Below, one piece after another: positions 7,515 through 13,243 of a stretch of 15,756 bases of DNA. The number at the start of each line of letters is the position of its first letter. Within the stretch, counting starts at the first letter, position 1. The stretch lies in NCBI GenBank assembly GCA_031385325.1, contig JANNBJ010000020.1, positions 1 to 15,756 on the forward strand, written 5' to 3'. The DNA comes from SYFY01 sp031385325 (GTDB taxonomy: Bacteria; Pseudomonadota; Gammaproteobacteria; Pseudomonadales; Azotimanducaceae). The notes beneath the pieces were generated by a model. It saw only the letters and a program-made list of their open reading frames with translations. It was not told the origin of the DNA and did no database searches. A program made the translations under genes and the position numbers.

Positions 7515-8699
7515 TCAACAAAGGCTCTGGTAGAGCGCACTCAATCGACTTCGAATCTCGCTCCAGGCAAGCGTCTGCGCTTGTCGCCGACTGGCGTCTG
7601 CCATGGCAGCGAGGTCCAGGCTGCGGATCGATTTCACGATGTCGGTCATGGCACACACATCACCTTTGGGTGCGAGCACTCGACATGCCGCCGAAGTGTA
7701 ATCATGCACACCCGGAAGATCAGTAGAGAGAATCGGCAATCCACACGCCATGCCCTCGAGTAAAGCATTGTTCGCCGTCGCATCGATCAGCGGTAACAAC
7801 AGGGCTGTGCTGGTCTGATAAACACGCAGCAGATCGGCATCGGTGACAGCCGACCACTTCTTGATGTTGGGTTGATCCGGGACACTGGCCGCATCCTTGG
7901 TATTGCACACGAGATGAAACTCGATGTCTGGATCTATCGTCAGCAGATTGCGGGCAACCTCGGCAAAGACGGAAAAATCCCGCAGGTGCGCACCAACACA
8001 CAACAGCTTGATAGGCCCGCTAGTTGAATGCTGCTCGCCGACCAGTGGGTGAAAGTAGTTGGTATCAACGCCATGCGGGATGAAATGGACCGGCACTGCA
8101 GGCGCCAGGGTCTGCAGATATTCCCGCTGTGACTCCGCCATCACGACCATCGCATCAAGTTGCTGTAGATGAGACCGATCGGTAACCAGTTCCTGCATGC
8201 GCCAGGCCGGGGTGTGGTACGTCGCGACCACCGCATTTTGGCGGGACGCGAATTTCTTCATGGTGCCGAGATAGCGATACAGGTTTTCACCATACAGAAA
8301 GTGAAAGATCTGGCCGCTTCCACTTAACCAGCGACCGGCCGCCTTGCACTCACCCCAAAAGCTGTCGCGGTGATACCAGGTGCTACCACTGCCTTCGATC
8401 CAGGGTTTGGCAAGTTTCAAGAAGGCCCGGGTGGGAATATTGAATTTGTCCTCGATGAGTATCGGATCCGGGTCCAGTCCGGTACCCGCATGGTGATACC
8501 CGGACGGACCCGCATGGTTATGCATGCGCAGGCTGATGATGTTGACCCTGGGGGATGGCTTGGACACGCAGCGGGACTCTGTAGGCGACGAACTGTCGCC
8601 GCATTGTAGCCACACGGGTCGAGAAAATTTGTGGTCTGCGCCGAGGTATTGCGACCGCTTCCTCACCTGGGCAAGAACCGAACAATCTTTGACCAACAT
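7515..8699 (-). CDS. glycosyltransferase (GT-B fold, GT4-like), start uncertain
   Basis: The C-terminal half has clear family blocks: PVHFIPHGVDTNYFHP (198-213), IKLLCVGAHLRDF (225-237) and DATANNALLEGMACGLPILSTDLPGVHDY, a nucleotide-sugar binding loop in which the first acid of EX7E is shifted or missing. The N-terminal domain seems to begin near RVNIISLRMHNHAGPSGYHHA (51-71 of the longest frame). The first 44 residues look non-conserved, so translation may really start at the GTG at 8567, giving about 350 residues. Neither start has a convincing Shine-Dalgarno, and the longest frame is given as the outer limit. It probably adds a sugar in the same pathway as the next glycosyltransferase. 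The gene lies directly downstream of tRNA-Gly on the same strand, and no separate promoter is obvious. Confidence 0.78.
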   Translation of the reverse strand: MLVKDCSVLAQVRKRSQYLGADHKFSRPVWLQCGDSSSPTESRCVSKPSPRVNIISLRMHNHAGPSGYHHAGTGLDPDPILIEDKFNIPTRAFLKLAKPWIEGSGSTWYHRDSFWGECKAAGRWLSGSGQIFHFLYGENLYRYLGTMKKFASRQNAVVATYHTPAWRMQELVTDRSHLQQLDAMVVMAESQREYLQTLAPAVPVHFIPHGVDTNYFHPLVGEQHSTSGPIKLLCVGAHLRDFSVFAEVARNLLTIDPDIEFHLVCNTKDAASVPDQPNIKKWSAVTDADLLRVYQTSTALLLPLIDATANNALLEGMACGLPILSTDLPGVHDYTSAACRVLAPKGDVCAMTDIVKSIRSLDLAAMADASRRQAQTLAWSEIRSRLSALYQSLC

Positions 8700-8767
8700 C
8701 AGTCAGGAGCCCTGACGACTACGTCACGGATGGGTCAACACGAAAGAACATTGAAAGAAGTCAAGAA

Positions 8768-8843
<76 letters not shown>

Positions 8844-8869
8844 TTGGAAGACTTCTCGAAAGGACGCGC

Positions 8870-8897
8870 ATTCTAACCAACGAATCGCATTTGGCAA
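8870..8897 (-). promoter_or_regulatory. sigma70 promoter of tRNA-Gly
   Basis: On the minus strand TTGCCA (8897-8892) and TAGAAT (8875-8870) are separated by 16 bases. They are followed by a GC-rich discriminator (GCGCG), the usual mark of stringently controlled stable-RNA promoters. Transcription would start near 8863, about 20 bases before the mature tRNA. Confidence 0.65.
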
Positions 8898-9021
8898 ACC
8901 GGAATCCCCGTGTTGTGGGAATTGAGGTCGATTCGTAACCCTATGCGTACGGCTGCCAGACTGCGAACCAGTCAGTTCACGATCACCAGACCTCATCTGT
9001 GACCGGTGCGCTGTCTATCCA

Positions 9022-9477
9022 CTACCTCTGATCAGCCAGCCGGGCCAGCAGCACAGCTCGCGTGGCCGCAACCTCTCGCAATGGCCGTGATCGCAGCGCC
9101 CCGACTTCATCCGCAGCATAGGGCACGAAGTTCGAAGGCAGATGGGTGGCATCCATGGTCGCCAGCATCCAGTTCAGAACTTCCGCCAGCGCCGCAGGTG
9201 TGATGCCGGCGTTGGCAGAGCCTGGTACCTGAACGAGATACTCCCGACCTCCCTCGACATGCAGATAACGCGCGAGGTACCCATTGATGTTCGGGACGGT
9301 GCCATTGGCCATACCCGCACCTGTGGGGCCGTGACAACCCTGACAATTCAACATGTAGTTGACACGCGCACGGGCGGGGTTTTCCACGCCTGCCATTGCC
9401 AGGCCCGCGTCTGCGCCAATGGCTGCCGAAGCGCCAGTCAACGACATCAGGAACACGAGAAATCGACGCAGTTTCAA
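9022..9477 (-). CDS. monoheme c-type cytochrome, likely electron acceptor of the amine dehydrogenases
   Basis: The 151-residue protein has a Sec signal peptide (MKLRRFLVFLMSL, cleavage after about residue 20-28) and one haem-binding CQGCH at 45-49. The following GPTGAGMANGTVPNI and LNWMLATMDATHLP regions resemble small class I cytochromes; the axial Met cannot be fixed by eye. As the last gene of the amine dehydrogenase operon it is the obvious electron acceptor, in the place taken by amicyanin or azurin in known systems (inference). It has a single haem, so it is not the diheme MauG enzyme. The start is an unusual TTG immediately after the TGA of the small-subunit gene and in the same frame; the next Met would remove the charged end of the signal peptide. 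Confidence 0.8.
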   Translation of the reverse strand: MKLRRFLVFLMSLTGASAAIGADAGLAMAGVENPARARVNYMLNCQGCHGPTGAGMANGTVPNINGYLARYLHVEGGREYLVQVPGSANAGITPAALAEVLNWMLATMDATHLPSNFVPYAADEVGALRSRPLREVAATRAVLLARLADQR

Positions 9478-10029
9478 TCAGGACTCAGGCAACGCAAGGC
9501 CGGTAATGATTGCCGTCGAACAGTTGTAGATTGCGCTGCTGGTGCCGAGGCACCAGTTCAAGTCGTTGCTCTTGCTCGGCAGATACATCGGTCGATCACC
9601 TTCATTGCGGTTGCACAGACAGCTGCCACAACCGGATTTACCGCAACAATCGTTGTACGAAATGATGTACTTTTTGCCGTCCTCAGGATTGAGGCAGGAT
9701 CCAATCCAGGTGACTGGAGATTGCTCAGTGCCCGGCGGACAGCTGTTCACCGTTCCACCGCAGCAACTGCACAGAAACCCGTCGATCGCGCAGTATCGCC
9801 AATAGTCGCAACTGGTGGAGTCGCCACCATCTGCGATGGATCCGGTGGCTTGCGATGGATCAGTCGCACGGGCCACGGGTAACAAGGGAAACAACGCACC
9901 GCCAGCTACGGCTCCGCCGAGCCAGCCAAGCAGCCCTCGACGAGAAGTCCGACTGGCAACCGACCGGCTGAAGCGTTCGGTCAAACGGTCCACGACCCCG
10001 CCTGTGTGTGAATGTCTGTCTGAGTTCAT
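9478..10029 (-). CDS. TTQ amine dehydrogenase small (beta) subunit, copy 2 (AauA/MauA-like)
   Basis: The small subunit carries the tryptophan tryptophylquinone cofactor that oxidises primary amines to aldehyde and ammonia in the periplasm. From ATG 10029 it has 183 residues. A twin-arginine leader (SRRGLLGWLGG, arginines 30-31) ends near LPVARA. The cysteine-rich mature domain starts at CDYWRYC. Both TTQ tryptophans are present, Trp108 in VTWIGSC and Trp159 in LNWCLG, and the catalytic base Asp127 is in YNDCCG. There are 14 cysteines including the CSCCGG pair, as in aromatic amine dehydrogenase rather than 12 as in methylamine dehydrogenase. Position 171, right after the Cys in YNCST, is Ser where known enzymes have an active-site Thr. 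A GTG three bases upstream is an alternative start. It lies 36 bp downstream of large subunit 2. Confidence 0.9.
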   Translation of the reverse strand: MNSDRHSHTGGVVDRLTERFSRSVASRTSRRGLLGWLGGAVAGGALFPLLPVARATDPSQATGSIADGGDSTSCDYWRYCAIDGFLCSCCGGTVNSCPPGTEQSPVTWIGSCLNPEDGKKYIISYNDCCGKSGCGSCLCNRNEGDRPMYLPSKSNDLNWCLGTSSAIYNCSTAIITGLALPES

Positions 10030-10065
10030 CACCGGGAACCTGTCTGCAACCGCTGTGGAAACATG

Positions 10066-11226
10066 TCAATTCGCTCCGTGCACGGCCAGTGGCGTTTCTG
10101 CCTCAATGCCCAGCGTCTGCACAAACTCTCCCGCAGGCAAACGATAGATGTCCACTTTCATCTCCGTGTTCGTGACTGCCAGCAGACGACTTTTTCCACC
10201 CCCGCTGGTGCCCAGGGTGAGACCCCGGTTCTTCAGTACGAGTCTGGCCATGCGCTGGTGCTTTTTCAGGTCGAACACCCACACTTCGGGGCCACCGTCC
10301 TTGTGGGTGCCTTCAGCGCCATCAGGCTGCATGAGGAAATACCCGACGCCATCAGCATCAGTGATCACCGGCCGGATACCTGCAGGGCGCCAGGATCGCT
10401 CACTGGCTTCGGTCAACCACCAGGGTTCACCCTGTACTGGCGATTCACCAGCGATGTCGACCGGCAGCACACGCCCTTGAAAAGTCGGAAAGTAAGCGAC
10501 CCCTCGACTTGCGCCATACGCTTCGAAAACCGGGTCGACATCCGCGTCGAACAGCTTGTCAGTCTGTTCGCTGCTCACCGGTTTTCCAGTGTGGTCAAGG
10601 TGCGTTGTGCGCAAACTGCCGTTGGAACAAAGGGAGAAAAAACTGCGCTCGCCGATGGGAACCACGAAACCGCAGCCGGGCGTTGGAACTTCATCCACAA
10701 ACGTACGTGCTTCAAGATCAACGATGCTGACCGACTGCGCCGGGGTGAAGTTGTACACCATGAGCAGGCGCTCATCGGCAGACAGGCCAGTGGCAATCGG
10801 TTTTGGCATGCCATTCAGCCGTTTGGCCGGAATCACGATTTCGTCCTGAACCTTCAAACCGGCATTGTCGTAGATCGTCACGACGTCGGTACGTTCGCCA
10901 CCACGCGTACCGCGAGCCGTGAAGGTCTCAATAACATAGTGCTCACGACGACTGTGGCTACGTTGATAAGCGGCCATGAAACTGGCCGTGAGCATGCCTT
11001 TGTACTGGGCGGGTTGAGTGGTCGCCAGCGGATCGACAACGACGATTTCTCCTTCTGACATGTGGAAGAAGGATACGTCCTGAATCATCATCCAGTGATC
11101 CGGATAGGTTGCAGGCAATTGCTGAATCACCCCCATGGGCTCAGCGATCCCGTCGGCATGCGCCGTTGTGATCGACGCCACAAGTACCAGCATCAATAAC
11201 GCCGACGCCATCGTCGACGGCTTCAT
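10066..11226 (-). CDS. TTQ amine dehydrogenase large (alpha) subunit, copy 2 (AauB/MauB-like)
   Basis: The 386-residue protein starts with a Sec signal peptide (cleavage near AHA, about 24) and is otherwise a beta-propeller-like sequence matching the amine dehydrogenase heavy-chain family. Family blocks are RGTRGGERTDVVTIYD (105-120), FTPAQSVSIVDLE (160-172), TPGCGFVVP with Cys185 and SFFSLCSNGSL with Cys200 (the disulfide pair of the family), WWLTEASERSWRPAG (269-283) and the last blade THKDGGPEVWVFD (307-319). The heavy chain forms the substrate channel and holds two small subunits in an alpha2beta2 complex. The ATG overlaps the stop of small subunit 1 by four bases (ATGA), so translation is coupled. 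It is clearly diverged from large subunit 1; the WRPAGW found there is WRPAGI here. Confidence 0.87.
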   Translation of the reverse strand: MKPSTMASALLMLVLVASITTAHADGIAEPMGVIQQLPATYPDHWMMIQDVSFFHMSEGEIVVVDPLATTQPAQYKGMLTASFMAAYQRSHSRREHYVIETFTARGTRGGERTDVVTIYDNAGLKVQDEIVIPAKRLNGMPKPIATGLSADERLLMVYNFTPAQSVSIVDLEARTFVDEVPTPGCGFVVPIGERSFFSLCSNGSLRTTHLDHTGKPVSSEQTDKLFDADVDPVFEAYGASRGVAYFPTFQGRVLPVDIAGESPVQGEPWWLTEASERSWRPAGIRPVITDADGVGYFLMQPDGAEGTHKDGGPEVWVFDLKKHQRMARLVLKNRGLTLGTSGGGKSRLLAVTNTEMKVDIYRLPAGEFVQTLGIEAETPLAVHGAN

Positions 11227-11762
11227 TCAGTCGGACCCAATCCCAGAATCACCGCCGTCGAACAGTTGTAGACATTGGTGGTGCCCATGCACCAGTTGAT
11301 GTCGTTGTTGGCATTCGGACGATAGATCGGCAAATCGTCCTCGTTTCTGTTGCACAGGCATCGCCCACAACTGCTCTTGCCACAGCAGTCGTTGTACGAG
11401 ATGACATAGTTCAGTCCATCCGCCGGATTGCGGCAGGTACCAACCCACGTCAACGGCGACATTTCAGTGCCCGGTGGACAGGTGTTCTGGGTGCCGCCAC
11501 AGCAACTGCAGAGGAACCCGTCGATACCGCAGTAACGCCAGTAATCGCATGTGCTCGGATCACCCGGATCACCAGGATTTCCAGTCGATTGCGGCGGCAC
11601 GCGTGATGGCCCACCCGAACTGCTGGCCCGGGCTACAGGTAATAGTGGAATCGCAGCAACACCAACCAGCAAACTTCCCAATCGACCGATGAAACCGCGT
11701 CGAGAGCTTTGTTGCGCAATCCTGCGGGTAACGTGCTCAGCGGCTTTTTCAAACATGCTCAT
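11223..11762 (-). CDS. TTQ amine dehydrogenase small (beta) subunit, copy 1 (AauA/MauA-like)
   Basis: From ATG 11762 the protein has 179 residues. A twin-arginine leader (SSRRGFIGRLG, arginines 21-22) ends near LPVARA and is followed by a Gly/Pro-rich linker, then the cysteine-rich domain starting CDYWRYC. The TTQ tryptophans are Trp106 (LTWVGTC) and Trp157 (INWCMG). The expected catalytic base is Asp125 in YNDCCG, and 14 cysteines match the aromatic amine dehydrogenase pattern. As in copy 2, the residue after the Cys in YNCST is Ser168 instead of Thr. The mature domain is roughly 70% identical to copy 2 by eye. The start is set by AAGGGGG seven bases upstream; the GTG at 11768 would be only one base from it. 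An ATG at 11756 is a weaker alternative. The gene lies 12 bp after large subunit 1 and overlaps large subunit 2. Confidence 0.92.
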   Translation of the reverse strand: MSMFEKAAEHVTRRIAQQSSRRGFIGRLGSLLVGVAAIPLLPVARASSSGGPSRVPPQSTGNPGDPGDPSTCDYWRYCGIDGFLCSCCGGTQNTCPPGTEMSPLTWVGTCRNPADGLNYVISYNDCCGKSSCGRCLCNRNEDDLPIYRPNANNDINWCMGTTNVYNCSTAVILGLGPTE

Positions 11763-11769
11763 CGTCACG

Positions 11770-11776
11770 CCCCCTT
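11770..11776 (-). promoter_or_regulatory. ribosome binding site overlapping the large subunit 1 stop codon
   Basis: AAGGGGG on the minus strand overlaps the TAA of large subunit 1 (11777-11775) and stands seven bases before the ATG at 11762. It decides that start and implies coupled synthesis of the two subunits. Confidence 0.6.
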
Positions 11777-12992
11777 AGTTCGCCTGGCCAGCATCGAGAC
11801 CCACCGAATACACCTGATAGGGCGATTCGCCCAGATCATGAATCGTATTCAGACGTTTGCCGGTGCGAGCATCATAGATATCAAGAGCACTCTCGACGTT
11901 GGCCACCACGAGGCGTGGATTGGCCGCGCCGGTCACGCTGATGGAAATCGCCGATGTCTGCAGACGAATACGGGCCAGTCGCGTTTGTTTTGTAGTATCG
12001 AACAGCCACACTTCGGTAGCCGGATCCTTGTGGCTGCCGGGATAACCCTGTGGTGTCATGGCGATCCACAACAAGCCATCGGACCGCCCCGACCCTGCGG
12101 TGCCATGCCACCCTGCAGGCCGCCAGTTGGATTTGCGCTCGGCTGCCGACGTGAGCCACCAGCGCGGCATGATCTCGGGCTTATCGCCGCTGACCTTGAT
12201 CGGCTGAACTTCGCCTGCAAAGGACGCAAAGTACCAGCTGTCTCCCACGAGGCTGGCTTTTTCCGACAGCGGATCCTGGTCGATCCCATTGAACACGGGG
12301 CTCACCGTAGTGCCGGCGACCTGACCCTTGTCATCGAGGTCGACCGCAAGCAACGATCCATTGCCGCAGAGCATGAAAAAATCGCCATGCAGGTCCGGGA
12401 ACACCAGTGAACAACCGGGTGTATCAAACTCGTTGACGATGGATTCGGTATCGAGATCGATGACTGTTACTGAAGTCGCGGGGCTCATGTTGAAGACCAC
12501 CAGGAAACGATCGTCCGCGGTCACCGCAGTGCTGTTCTTCAGATTGACGCTGTTGGACCGTCTGGGTTGCAACACGATGTCTTTCTGCAACGCCAGATTG
12601 GCAAAGTCGTAGATGGCCACCAGATCTTCCCGCGTGCCTCGATGACCTCGACTATGGACCGTCTCACCGACGTAGAATTTCTGTCGCTTGAGGGAATAGC
12701 TGAGCGTTGCAAACTGACCCGCGCTCAACATGCCCTTGAACGTTCCTGTCTCGATATCGACCAGAGCAAATGCCGAGTCGATGATCGCACCGAAAGAAAA
12801 GTCGTGTGCCATCACGTAGCTTGCGGGATAGGGTGTCGCGAGTTTGACGGACTGGTCTGCACCGACTGGCTCTGCTGGCAGCTCGGCGGCTACATACCCC
12901 GGGATAATGCATAACAGGGCAAGACGGAACAAAGGGCGGAATAATTGGAGACAGCTTCGCTTCGAGGGTTTCAGCAACGTTTCGATTTGCAT
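11775..12992 (-). CDS. TTQ amine dehydrogenase large (alpha) subunit, copy 1 (AauB/MauB-like)
   Basis: This 405-residue protein belongs to the amine dehydrogenase heavy-chain (beta-propeller) family. An N-terminal signal sequence (hydrophobic stretch about 17-34, then VAA|EL) directs it to the periplasm. Blocks shared with methylamine and aromatic amine dehydrogenase large chains include RGTREDLVAIYD (118-129), NMSPATSVTVIDLD (168-181), TPGCSLVFP with Cys194 and FFMLCGNGSL with Cys209, WWLTSAAERKSNWRPAGW (278-295) and the C-terminal blades GSHKDPATEVWLFD and ALDIYDARTGKRLNTIHDLG. The first gene of the operon, it is divergent from the TonB receptor with 251 bp between starts. An AGGAG lies 12 bases before the ATG, rather far, so initiation may be modest. 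Confidence 0.9.
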   Translation of the reverse strand: MQIETLLKPSKRSCLQLFRPLFRLALLCIIPGYVAAELPAEPVGADQSVKLATPYPASYVMAHDFSFGAIIDSAFALVDIETGTFKGMLSAGQFATLSYSLKRQKFYVGETVHSRGHRGTREDLVAIYDFANLALQKDIVLQPRRSNSVNLKNSTAVTADDRFLVVFNMSPATSVTVIDLDTESIVNEFDTPGCSLVFPDLHGDFFMLCGNGSLLAVDLDDKGQVAGTTVSPVFNGIDQDPLSEKASLVGDSWYFASFAGEVQPIKVSGDKPEIMPRWWLTSAAERKSNWRPAGWHGTAGSGRSDGLLWIAMTPQGYPGSHKDPATEVWLFDTTKQTRLARIRLQTSAISISVTGAANPRLVVANVESALDIYDARTGKRLNTIHDLGESPYQVYSVGLDAGQAN

Positions 12993-13084
12993 GTCCTGTG
13001 CGATCTCCTGGCAGACCTGACGCGGAAGTTGGGCGACATACGCAACAAGACCATGGTCAGGTATGGCCTCGGCAGCTGAACGGC

Positions 13085-13113
13085 AATATAGTGCGCGCCT
13101 TGACGATCTACAA
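13085..13113 (-). promoter_or_regulatory. candidate promoter of the amine dehydrogenase operon
   Basis: On the minus strand TTGTAG (13113-13108) and TATATT (13090-13085) are 17 bases apart. The -10 matches five of six consensus bases and the -35 only three. Transcription would start near 13078, giving a leader of about 86 bases. It sits in the region shared with the divergent receptor gene. No clear repressor or activator palindrome was found there. Confidence 0.35.
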
Positions 13114-13243
13114 CGCGATTGAAGGAATTCTGGATTATCAATCCATCGTCAATCAGTTGGGTAATGCCGAAACTCCCTTGGGGAAGTCTGGCACCTCATC
13201 AATTCAATCCTCTGCTAAGCCGCTTACGGCATGGACGAATCAC

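Noticed and set aside
7471..7656. 62-residue N-terminal extension of the second glycosyltransferase
   Set aside because: It overlaps the end of the preceding glycosyltransferase gene and does not look like a GT-B N-terminus; MKILLLVNSHLPEIGG at 7470 is the typical start.
8702..8716. GTCAGG/CCTGAC hairpin downstream of tRNA-Gly
   Set aside because: The stem is only 6 bp with a three-base loop and no T-run, and it abuts the possible glycosyltransferase start; not enough to call a terminator.
8984..9008. Imperfect hairpin (CACC...GGTG arms) just after the cytochrome gene
   Set aside because: The stem contains a wobble pair and a mismatch and has no T-run on the operon strand, so a terminator call is not supported.
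10063..11058. 331-codon open frame on the + strand opposite large subunit 2
   Set aside because: It is antisense to a well-supported amine dehydrogenase large subunit, has no family-like motifs and is explained by codon bias of the real gene.
13100..13129. TTGACG with GGAATT 18 bases downstream as a promoter of the TonB receptor
   Set aside because: The -10 matches the consensus poorly and the spacing is long; left unassigned.
12998..13243. Extended TonB receptor start at the GTG at 12998
   Set aside because: It would place 82 polar residues before the signal peptide; the ATG at 13244 gives a normal signal sequence directly ahead of the TonB box.
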